Positions 1-3,879 of a DNA stretch of 20,606 nucleotides are shown here, in pieces. The DNA is taken from the IMG/VR virus record IMGVR_UViG_3300025132_000392, positions 1-20,606 of that record; one strand, given 5' to 3'. The notes beneath the pieces were generated by a model, which searched no databases, was not told where the DNA came from, and saw only the letters and a list, made by a program, of their open reading frames with translations. Made by a program: the position numbers and the translations under genes. How positions within the stretch are numbered: position 1 is the first letter of the stretch; every line of letters begins with the position of its first letter. Source of the stretch: a virus.

Positions 1-101
1 AAGATATATTTATCAGCATCCTTAGGACATTGTCCTTGGTCTCCATTAATATTGCATTTTCTTTTTACGTTAATCTTTTCACCAGTTAATGTATCTATCA
101 C
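1..101 (-). CDS. Partial small ORF at window edge, unknown function
   Basis: This reading frame starts at a GTG (99-101) behind an AAGGAG Shine-Dalgarno (six bases before the start) and runs off the left edge, so only about 33 residues are visible. It contains two cysteines about ten residues apart in a Lys/Asp-rich stretch (KCNINGDQGQC). I recognise no family. The same frame is open for some 18 codons upstream of the GTG and there encodes AKASPKV, which resembles the end of a signal peptide. The overlapping ORF at 124-201 could supply the start of that signal peptide after a +1 shift. It is the last visible member of the leftward mini-gene run. Confidence 0.35.
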   Translation of the reverse strand, partial: MIDTLTGEKINVKRKCNINGDQGQCPKDADKYI

Positions 102-123
102 AGCTTGCTCCTTATTTGTAACT

Positions 124-201
124 TTAGGTGAGGCTTTCGCAAGAGATTAATAATATTACCAAAACAGTTAGTTTGTTTGTTTTCTCTTCTACTTGACTCA
201 C
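124..201 (-). CDS. 25-residue ORF with hydrophobic segment and lipobox-like Cys
   Basis: A GTG-started ORF of 25 codons begins just after the 66-aa gene. It has a short charged N-terminus, a hydrophobic run (LTVLVILLIS) and then Cys followed by only four residues. L-I-S-C matches a lipoprotein signal-peptidase II box, but a mature peptide of five residues would be strange. Skipping a single T near 140-146 would join the hydrophobic segment to AKASPKV and the partial ORF at 1-101, giving a standard signal peptide with an AKA cleavage site. So this is either a lipopeptide, a chance ORF, or the 5' half of a frameshifted secreted protein. The Shine-Dalgarno is poor (GAAG directly against the GTG). 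Confidence 0.25.
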   Translation of the reverse strand: MSQVEEKTNKLTVLVILLISCESLT

Positions 202-212
202 CTTCAGTTAGT

Positions 213-413
213 TTATTTTAATTTTGCTTTTATCATGTTTTGCATTATTGTTAATAGTGCATCAGCATCATTTAATTCGCTTAGTGTAAAAAGACTAGCA
301 CTCTTACCCAATTCAGTTTCTTCTCTGTGTGAGTCAGCGCTTTCCTCATAACAATAATCAATATTGTACAATGCTTTCATTATTCTTTTTTTGTTTCTTT
401 TATTAATCTTCAT
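213..413 (-). CDS. Hypothetical phage protein, 66 aa
   Basis: A small leftward gene whose ATG overlaps the end of the preceding zinc-ribbon mini-gene by 11 bases (ATGAAGATTAA), a typical translational-coupling arrangement in phage early operons. The N-terminal dozen residues are strongly basic. The rest is acidic and then helical with Leu/Ile/Met. There is no good Shine-Dalgarno for the first ATG, and Met12 is an alternative start that would remove the basic leader. No family recognised. It is supported mainly by its position in a row of tightly packed leftward genes. Confidence 0.55.
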   Translation of the reverse strand: MKINKRNKKRIMKALYNIDYCYEESADSHREETELGKSASLFTLSELNDADALLTIMQNMIKAKLK

Positions 414-564
414 TTTTTGTTTTAATTATAAAAGGTCCATCTTCGTCTACATCTACATCAAAATCATAGAAACCTGCGTGGTCCATACATTCTCCGCAAA
501 TTGCTATATTATCTACTATTTCCATACTGTTCCAACTTTCAGCATTACAACATTCACTTAACAT
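403..564 (-). CDS. Zinc-ribbon-like mini-protein, 53 aa
   Basis: A 53-codon leftward gene with a strong AAGGAGG Shine-Dalgarno six bases before the ATG. The protein begins MLSECCNAES and carries a second cysteine pair, CGEC, about 17 residues later, followed by a very acidic tail with alternating Asp and Val. A CC near the start plus CxxC is the pattern of short phage zinc-ribbon proteins often found in early regions. The likely role is metal-stabilised binding of nucleic acid or protein; the target is unknown. It starts immediately after the 24-aa gene (TGAATG) and overlaps the 66-aa gene, so the three form one operon. The plus-strand ORF covering the same bases is an antisense shadow. Confidence 0.72.
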   Translation of the reverse strand: MLSECCNAESWNSMEIVDNIAICGECMDHAGFYDFDVDVDEDGPFIIKTKNED

Positions 565-639
565 TCAATCCTCCTTAAAATTTCCATAAATACCAAAGCC
601 TATAATCAGCCATAAGGCTATACCGATTGCTATTTCCAT
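565..639 (-). CDS. 24-residue single-pass membrane peptide
   Basis: A leftward ORF of 24 codons preceded by AAGGATAATT. After MEIA it is almost entirely hydrophobic (GIALWLIIGFGIYG) and ends in NFKED, the pattern of a one-helix membrane peptide with a charged C-terminus. Its stop codon abuts the ATG of the zinc-ribbon gene, and the Shine-Dalgarno of that gene (AAGGAGG) lies inside its last codons. Function unknown. Small phage membrane peptides can affect lysis, superinfection or the host envelope, but nothing here selects among these. It could alternatively be a leader ORF. Confidence 0.55.
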   Translation of the reverse strand: MEIAIGIALWLIIGFGIYGNFKED

Positions 640-665
640 AATTATCCTTTAGTTTAAATTGTGGA

Positions 666-810
666 GAGAGACCAGAGAACAACCTATTCAAGGTTGATTT
701 TGAATCCTTTGCAGGAAATTGAAACAAACTCTGGTCTTTCCGTTTATAGAGAGATAAAGGGCTGACCTTTATGTGCTAAACCACAGGTACCAATGTCGCT
801 AAACTCTCTA
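666..810. other. Two adjacent branched inverted-repeat structures
   Basis: The only bases between the ParB-like gene and the mini-gene operon form two multibranch folds. The right fold pairs TAGAGAG (747-753) with CTCTCTA (804-810) and encloses the hairpin ATAAAGG/CCTTTAT (754-760/766-772). The left fold pairs 666-677 with 729-740 (12 pairs including one G·U on the plus strand) and encloses CAACCT/AGGTTG (680-685/691-696) plus a short CCT/AGG hairpin. Neither half fits a tRNA cloverleaf: the arms are too short. There is no T tract, so these are not simple terminators. The transcribed strand is uncertain; the single G·U slightly favours plus. Confidence 0.4.
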
Positions 811-814
811 AGCT

Positions 815-1567
815 CTACCAAAGACGTAAATCTTTTGTCCCTGGCTGATTATTTCTGTTATAAATATCTTCAATCATGCGTAAATAGTCCTTATTGTTCC
901 TTTGTTTAGTAAACAACTGAGGAGCTAATTCTACTTTATGTAAGAACTTCTTGTGACTGAAGTCTGGGTGGGTTAATGCTTGTTCAGTATAGGCTTTAAT
1001 AAATGCTCTATGTCTGAACGTGGATTCACTGTGAGGTTTAAAGTCTACTATCTTAGACAATACACTTTCTATATGCTCTAGACTTTGACTAATCTTAAGC
1101 TGTCCTAGTTTAAAGTCTGTGAATACAGCATGAGTGCTATTACCTGTTAATATGGTTATTAATGTGGTTATAGCAAATGGATATCTCTTCACAAATGTCT
1201 GAAATATCTTATATTGCTCATGACCTTGACTAACATAAAAGTTAAGGTAATCAGCGTATCCCCAAGCCTTACCTACTGAATTAAATGAACCAATATCAGT
1301 CTTTTGCATTTCTGTAAACATGTAGTATACAGGTATTTCTAGCTTTTTACAGGCTAATAAAGTATGTTGTCCATCTAATACTTCATAATCTGGACTTACT
1401 TTAATAGGGTTTTCTTTTGTTAAGTTTACACGCATGATTTCATTCATCACGTGGTTTACTTGTTTCATAGTAACTGGTCTGTTACATTCAACCAGCTTGA
1501 ACTGGTCATAATTCATGGTACTTCTAATGGTGTATGATTCTTCAATCTCATTAAATAGTTGTGCCAT
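815..1567 (-). CDS. ParB/Srx-like domain protein
   Basis: The product is 250 aa if started at the ATG at 1567, which has AAGGAG seven bases upstream; an upstream ATG at 1621 would place the promoter inside the gene. Residues 53-83 (IKVSPDYEVLDGQH then a helix and IPVYYM) match the ParB N-terminal motif, in which a GxR/GQH box follows a DG turn and precedes a conserved 'leucine, helix, proline, valine' strand. Residues 129-160 look like a helix-turn-helix segment. Chromosomal and plasmid ParB bind parS and CTP. Phage relatives also serve as nucleases, transcription modulators or antirestriction proteins, and no second ParA gene is visible here. The product probably acts on DNA in the cytoplasm. 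The C-terminal third is unassigned. Confidence 0.7.
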   Translation of the reverse strand: MAQLFNEIEESYTIRSTMNYDQFKLVECNRPVTMKQVNHVMNEIMRVNLTKENPIKVSPDYEVLDGQHTLLACKKLEIPVYYMFTEMQKTDIGSFNSVGKAWGYADYLNFYVSQGHEQYKIFQTFVKRYPFAITTLITILTGNSTHAVFTDFKLGQLKISQSLEHIESVLSKIVDFKPHSESTFRHRAFIKAYTEQALTHPDFSHKKFLHKVELAPQLFTKQRNNKDYLRMIEDIYNRNNQPGTKDLRLW

Positions 1568-1594
1568 TTTAATCTCCTTCTTGTTAGGTGTTAA

Positions 1595-1621
1595 TTTATA
1601 CATACTATACATAAGTGTCAA
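1595..1621 (-). promoter_or_regulatory. Sigma70-type promoter for the ParB-like gene
   Basis: Reading leftward, a perfect TTGACA (-35, bases 1621-1616) is followed after 15 bases by TATAAA (-10, bases 1600-1595), or after 16 bases by ATAAAT with an upstream TG. Transcription would begin near 1588, about 20 bases before the ATG at 1567, leaving room for the AAGGAG site. The 15-base spacer is shorter than the usual 17. The position supports the shorter start of the gene. Confidence 0.55.
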
Positions 1622-1643
1622 GTTTACTAGATAAAACTATACT
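1615..1643 (+). promoter_or_regulatory. Divergent plus-strand promoter candidate
   Basis: GTGTCA (1615-1620; four of six matches to TTGACA) is separated by exactly 17 bases from TATACT (1638-1643; five of six matches to TATAAT). It overlaps the -35 of the leftward promoter of the ParB-like gene, a back-to-back arrangement. It would drive a plus-strand transcript starting near 1650 that ends at the terminator at 1831-1876. Confidence 0.35.
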
Positions 1644-1649
1644 ACTGTT

Positions 1650-1876
1650 TTAGGTTGCAGAGGCTCACCAGAGCGTATCTTCATACTGTACAAAATAGTT
1701 CTTACTAAACCGTGTCTACGACTGCACACGACATGGGAGCTACCCAAGTATGTCATTTAGCTGATATCAAGAACCCAGTAGTATATTGAGTTAGAACGAT
1801 AGGCGTTCTAGTGGAATAAATAATGAAACTAAGCAGTACTGTCGTAGCGTAGCGAAGACCACTGCTTTGTTTTTTA
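1650..1876 (+). ncRNA. Candidate structured non-coding RNA
   Basis: This stretch has no supportable gene on either strand but carries a promoter-like pair upstream, a terminator at its end and a chain of hairpins. CGTGT/ACACG pairs at 1711-1715/1726-1730. GACAT-GGG/CCC-ATGTC pairs at 1730-1737/1743-1754 with a four-base bulge. TAGAACG/CGTTCTA pairs at 1792-1798/1804-1810. The last hairpin is the terminator. The predicted length is about 225 nt. I do not recognise a known RNA family; it matches neither tmRNA nor 6S RNA by eye. It could be a regulatory RNA acting on the neighbouring ParB-like gene or on the host. Confidence 0.38.
1831..1876 (+). terminator. Intrinsic terminator, plus strand
   Basis: AAGCAGT (1831-1837) pairs with ACTGCTT (1861-1867) around a 23-base loop with further internal pairing (GTC/GAC), followed by TGTTTTTT up to 1875. 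The T tract lies only on the plus-strand side, so it stops rightward transcription, although no rightward protein gene precedes it. Confidence 0.55.
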
Positions 1877-1896
1877 ATACATTATACTGCTTTAAA

Positions 1897-1970
1897 TGGT
1901 TGCGGAGGAAGGAATCGAACCTTCGGAGGTGGGCTTATGAAACCCACTTGAACACCAGTTCTCCACCGCA
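1897..1970 (-). tRNA. tRNA with CAT anticodon (Met or Ile2)
   Basis: The leftward cloverleaf is 74 nt including an encoded CCA. The acceptor TGCGGTG pairs with CTCCGCA with one T-T mismatch. The anticodon stem TGGGT/GCCCA closes the 7-base loop TTCATAA, whose anticodon is CAT. The variable loop is CCTCC, and the T arm GAAGG-TTCGATT-CCTTC is canonical. The D arm is short (GAAC, four-base loop TGGT, GTTC) and three bases separate it from the anticodon stem. CAT can mean elongator Met, initiator Met or lysidine-modified Ile. The first base is T paired to A, unlike the mismatched start of bacterial initiators. The plus-strand ORF here is the usual tRNA antisense artefact. Confidence 0.88.
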
Positions 1971-2124
1971 AATCTTTGCTAGACCTTATGAATACTTTTT
2001 TCACACCGATACCCAACCCACTTACTATATTGGTTCTGGTAGTATTCCTTTACATGATTTTAAATGTACTAAGGTGAAATACATATCGAGCTATCTAGCC
2101 TTACATACGCTTTTAGCGTTTATC

Positions 2125-2133
2125 TTATGACAT
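2125..2133 (-). other. Minimal ORF Met-Ser-stop with Shine-Dalgarno
   Basis: An AAGGAG (2146-2141) sits seven bases before ATG TCA TAA. The start is well formed, yet the frame closes after two codons, and no overlapping frame gives a usable gene. It is the second such site in 130 bases. It may be the remnant of a gene, or a functional minimal ORF. Confidence 0.3.
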
Positions 2134-2243
2134 TAGATTTCTCCTTGTCTTAAATTTTTGCACAGACCATTACTTTATTAGTGAATGGATACTAAGACTA
2201 TCTATGCTTTATCAGCTTCTCGCCATTGTCTACTCAATTCATA

Positions 2244-2252
2244 TTAACTCAT
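2244..2252 (-). other. Minimal ORF Met-Ser-stop with Shine-Dalgarno
   Basis: The stop of the 59-aa gene (TAAGGAG) overlaps a Shine-Dalgarno that lies seven bases before ATG AGT TAA. Beyond the TAA the frame continues with coding-like codons (YELSRQWREADKA) before a TAG, as if a glutamine codon had become TAA. This suggests a decayed mini-gene, though a leader or minimal ORF is possible. The bases from 1971 to 2243 hold no other supportable gene. Confidence 0.3.
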
Positions 2253-2263
2253 GAGTGAACTCC

Positions 2264-2443
2264 TTAATCAAAATATCTATCTTCTAGAATCTTTATAACA
2301 ATATCTATTACAGTTAAATTAATGTCAAGCTCATCTTGATGACCTCTGTTATTATAATCTTTAGGTCTAGCTTTCTTTAAACATTTCTTTATATTATGTA
2401 ACTGATTAATAATATCTTCATCAAACCAAACATCGTTAGTCAT
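2264..2443 (-). CDS. Hypothetical phage protein, 59 aa
   Basis: A 59-codon leftward gene with a strong AAAAGGAG Shine-Dalgarno. It begins MTNDVWFDED, has a basic central stretch (KKCLKKARPKDY), and ends in a hydrophobic helix-forming segment (INLTVIDIVIKILEDRYFD). It is probably a small, soluble, mostly helical protein. No family recognised. It follows the two-CxxC mini-gene by 25 bases, and its stop codon provides the Shine-Dalgarno of the next, abortive, start. It is short enough to be missed by callers with a 60-residue limit. Confidence 0.68.
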   Translation of the reverse strand: MTNDVWFDEDIINQLHNIKKCLKKARPKDYNNRGHQDELDINLTVIDIVIKILEDRYFD

Positions 2444-2468
2444 AACTGTCTCCTTTTAATATATACTG

Positions 2469-2585
2469 TTAAACATTATAAATTCTTACAAAATAGCCTA
2501 GGCAGAGCAGACAGTCTTGTTGCTTTCGTGCATTGCACCAACAACAACGCCTTACTCTACCTATCAAGCTATCCGATATGGACAT
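2469..2585 (-). CDS. Two-CxxC zinc-knuckle mini-protein, 38 aa
   Basis: The ORF starts within the last bases of the preceding gene (17-base overlap) and encodes a basic peptide with CCWC at residues 14-17 and CLLC at residues 25-28, separated by NARKQQD. Two CxxC pairs seven residues apart make a compact zinc-binding knuckle, and the surrounding Arg/Lys would suit nucleic-acid binding. GGAG lies only two bases from the ATG, so initiation may depend on coupling to the upstream gene. No named family can be assigned. Placement in a leftward row of mini-genes supports it being real. Confidence 0.5.
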   Translation of the reverse strand: MSISDSLIGRVRRCCWCNARKQQDCLLCLGYFVRIYNV

Positions 2586-2694
2586 CTCTCCGAATGTCAG
2601 GAGCAATATCCCACTGAGGCTTGCGAGTTCCCCAATGTATGTTGCACATCATATCTAGTGTTATTAACACTGTTTCAACAATAATTCTTAGCAT
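2569..2694 (-). CDS. Hypothetical mini-protein, 41 aa
   Basis: A leftward ORF with its start taken at 2694 because a GAGG lies nine bases before that ATG. An in-frame ATG at 2709 would add five residues but has no ribosome site. The N-terminal half is hydrophobic and helix-like (LRIIVETVLITLDMM); the second half is polar with Trp (WGTRKPQWDIAPDIRRD). No family recognised. It overlaps the two-CxxC gene and follows the 44-aa gene by about 40 bases, consistent with one operon. The N-terminal helix could be a membrane anchor, but it contains Glu and Asp. Confidence 0.5.
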   Translation of the reverse strand: MLRIIVETVLITLDMMCNIHWGTRKPQWDIAPDIRRDVHIG

Positions 2695-2735
2695 GATACT
2701 AGCCCTCATGCAAGGGGATTATCGGTTCTGAAAAC

Positions 2736-2870
2736 CTAGGAAGTAGCCTTTTCCCTAGCACGTGCAATCGCTTGCACATACGTAGGGTACTTAACTTTGC
2801 TCACTTCAATAAATGAGCCTAACCAACCTTGGAATACCCAGAACTTATCTGTTTCTAACACCAATCCCAT
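2736..2870 (-). CDS. Hypothetical mini-protein, 44 aa
   Basis: A 44-codon leftward ORF preceded by AAGGAG ten bases before the ATG. The sequence alternates short strands and aromatic residues (FWVFQGWLGSFIEVSKVKYP) and finishes with a basic helix (TYVQAIARAREKA). This looks like a beta-hairpin-plus-helix domain of the kind seen in small phage single-domain proteins. No known family can be named. It is the first gene after the long intergenic hairpin at 2928-2982. Confidence 0.58.
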   Translation of the reverse strand: MGLVLETDKFWVFQGWLGSFIEVSKVKYPTYVQAIARAREKATS

Positions 2871-2927
2871 CTCGTGTTTTCTCCTTATGGTTATATAATT
2901 AGCGTGCTTTTTAATGCACGGATTAAA

Positions 2928-2982
2928 TAGCCTTAGGACTCTACACCCACGAAACGTGGATGCAGAGTCAAGCTCTAAGCTA
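2928..2982 (-). other. Long RNA hairpin between two leftward genes
   Basis: Read leftward, GACTCTGCATCCACG pairs over all 15 positions with CGTGGGTGTAGAGTC around a TTT loop; two of the pairs are G·U. On the other strand these two become A·C mismatches, so the structure is adapted to the leftward transcript. The outer arms TAGCTTAG and CTAAGGCTA add eight more pairs with one bulge. The TAG at the base is the stop of the 108-aa gene. There is no T tract, so an RNA-processing or stability element (for example an RNase III site) is more likely than a terminator. Confidence 0.55.
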
Positions 2983-3306
2983 TTTGGAGCTGAGGGAAGC
3001 CAGAAGGAACGAAGAGTCGTCTATCTTCGGTTCTCTCGCTTGTCCAACAAACCAGTTGCCGTTACTGGTTGCCTTGGACACGAGGTCGCCAGCGAAGTCT
3101 GGGAACACCTGCTTTATGGTGTTAACAGCCTGAGCTTCCTCGGCTTGGCTCTTCACGTAGATTGCTACGTAAGTGGTGTTGTCTACCATGCCACGTATCT
3201 CGTCTTGAGTGAAGTTCTCCTTAGTAAGACGCAGTGCCTTACCCTGTGCATTACTGTTAAGGAGAGCCAAAGCTCCTCTCACAATGCCTTTCAATTGAAT
3301 TTGCAT
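2980..3306 (-). CDS. Hypothetical phage protein, 108 aa
   Basis: A leftward gene with AGGAG six bases before the ATG, the first gene of the accessory arm. The N-terminus is basic and helical (QLKGIVRGALALLN). The centre contains TTYVAIYVKSQAEEAQAVNTI, a strand-helix unit, and the C-terminus is polar and flexible. It appears to be a small soluble alpha/beta protein; I recognise no family. Its stop codon forms part of the long RNA hairpin that follows. The plus-strand ORF over the same bases, starting at 2914, lacks a ribosome site and is a shadow. Confidence 0.68.
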   Translation of the reverse strand: MQIQLKGIVRGALALLNSNAQGKALRLTKENFTQDEIRGMVDNTTYVAIYVKSQAEEAQAVNTIKQVFPDFAGDLVSKATSNGNWFVGQAREPKIDDSSFLLASLSSK

Positions 3307-3354
3307 AATCTTCTCCTATGCTAGTTAATGAAATGTTTCCAATTGTGACAGGGG

Positions 3355-3432
3355 CGCCCGAGGGCATGGACGCTTAGGGTCAACCTTGAAGTTTTTCAAC
3401 GAAAAAGTGACCCTACCATGCCCGAACGGGCG
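3355..3432. repeat. GC-rich nested palindrome upstream of packaging genes
   Basis: Three inverted pairs are nested: CGCCCG (3355-3360) with CGGGCG (3427-3432), GGGCATGG (3362-3369) with CCATGCCC (3416-3423), and TAGGGTCA (3375-3382) with TGACCCTA (3408-3415). Together they give 22 pairs, with a five-base bulge on the left and a 25-base apical loop. The stem is far richer in G and C than its surroundings. It sits in the divergent gap between the two arms, just before the packaging genes. Candidates are a cohesive-end or packaging site, a replication origin, or a protein-binding site. Confidence 0.6.
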
Positions 3433-3471
3433 GGAGTGGTAAGTGTATATATAACCCACGCACACCGCAGA

Positions 3472-3477
3472 TATAAT
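3472..3477 (+). promoter_or_regulatory. Consensus -10 box (TATAAT)
   Basis: A perfect TATAAT lies 55 bases before the ATG at 3532 in the divergent region. No good -35 is found at 16-18 bases; the bases at that distance are ATATAA. It may be a late promoter needing a phage activator, or chance in AT-rich DNA. Confidence 0.3.
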
Positions 3478-3494
3478 TTTCAAGATTTTCCCTG

Positions 3495-3513
3495 TTTGCG
3501 AACCCCACCCCTG
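3495..3513 (+). repeat. TTTGCGAnnCCCC motif, copy 1
   Basis: The first of three dispersed copies of a motif close to TTGCGA(a/c)ACCCCCTA, here TTTGCGAACCCCACCCCTG. It lies about 20 bases before the start of the 57-aa gene. The other copies are at 3712-3727 and 6510-6525. Confidence 0.4.
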
Positions 3514-3531
3514 GATTATGTACTATCGTCT

Positions 3532-3705
3532 ATGAAATATGAAAGATGGAATAAGACTACACAGAGGTACGAACAGGCAGAAATGTCGTCTGATGACTTT
3601 AATCTGTATTTAATCGCCTATCAAAAAGTACAGGCAGAGTGTGCTATAGAGGATAGAATTGCCGAAATGAAGCAATTTCCTAAAAATAAATACAAAAATG
3701 ATTAA
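3532..3705 (+). CDS. Hypothetical phage protein, 57 aa
   Basis: The frame is open from 3418, but those earlier codons cross the palindrome, the TATAAT box and a repeat motif, so the ATG at 3532 is preferred. The product starts MKYERWNKTTQRYEQAEM and is charged and helical throughout, ending in a Lys/Asn-rich tail. No family recognised and no clear Shine-Dalgarno. It is the first rightward gene before the terminase module and could encode a small accessory packaging or regulatory protein; that is a guess from position only. Confidence 0.5.
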   Translation: MKYERWNKTTQRYEQAEMSSDDFNLYLIAYQKVQAECAIEDRIAEMKQFPKNKYKND

Positions 3706-3711
3706 AAAAGA

Positions 3712-3727
3712 CTTGCGAAACCCCCTA
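3712..3727 (+). repeat. TTGCGAAACCCCCTA motif, copy 2
   Basis: CTTGCGAAACCCCCTA begins six bases after the stop codon of the 57-aa gene and directly precedes the operator-like cluster. It aligns with copies at 3495 and 6510. Confidence 0.45.
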
Positions 3728-3740
3728 CTTATGTTGTTTT

Positions 3741-3810
3741 TTTACAGTATTGTATACAATACAGTATTGTAGTCAGTTATGTTATATACAATACAGTATT
3801 GTCAATACAG
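3741..3810. promoter_or_regulatory. Operator-like cluster of ACAATAC/GTATTGT dyads
   Basis: The 17-base dyad TACAATACAGTATTGTA is at 3755-3771. A second copy of its 15-base core is at 3788-3802, centred 32 bases away (about three helical turns). Extra half-sites lie on both sides: GTATTGT at 3747-3753 and CAATACAG at 3803-3810. TTTACA (3741-3746) with TATTGT (3765-3770) at 18 bases could form a promoter covered by the operators. The arrangement is typical of binding by a dimeric helix-turn-helix repressor. No repressor gene is visible in the window apart from the ParB-like protein. Confidence 0.6.
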
Positions 3811-3849
3811 ATGGTTTAAAAATCCATTTACCCTCGATAACCCCGAAAA

Positions 3850-3875
3850 AAAGTGGGTCGCCAGTGACCCATTTT
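3850..3875. terminator. Bidirectional terminator-like hairpin
   Basis: On the plus strand AAAGTGGGTC pairs with GACCCATTTT (ten pairs, one G·U) around GCCAGT. On the minus strand the TGGGTC/GACCCA core is followed by CTTTTTTT, a better T tract. It lies directly before the ATG at 3880, so on the plus strand it may act as an attenuator or insulate the late operon, and on the minus strand it would stop antisense transcripts. Confidence 0.4.
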
Positions 3876-3879
3876 CATT

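Noticed and set aside
364-561. Plus-strand hydrophobic 65-codon ORF
   Set aside because: Antisense to two overlapping leftward mini-genes with ribosome sites; Phe/Ile/Tyr richness is from AT-rich DNA.
711-726. CRISPR repeat end (GGAAATTGAAAC)
   Set aside because: Only one copy exists in the window; no array or spacers.
666-740. tRNA at the left branched fold
   Set aside because: One arm resembles a 5+7+5 T arm, but the remaining bases are too few for D and anticodon arms and the acceptor would mismatch.
1867-2130. Plus-strand 87-codon ORF with WLRRKESNLRRW
   Set aside because: It lies over the antisense of the tRNA; this peptide pattern is a common artefact of tRNA antisense translation, and no ribosome site is present.
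2125-2252. Stop-codon reassignment (TAA/TAG read as Gln)
   Set aside because: Glutamine in place of the stops gives plausible peptides, but TAA and TAG end other well-supported genes here and no in-frame TAA or TAG occurs in the structural genes.
2914-3324. Plus-strand 136-codon ORF
   Set aside because: It is antisense to the 108-aa gene, which has a good ribosome site; its own start crosses the long hairpin and the peptide looks random.
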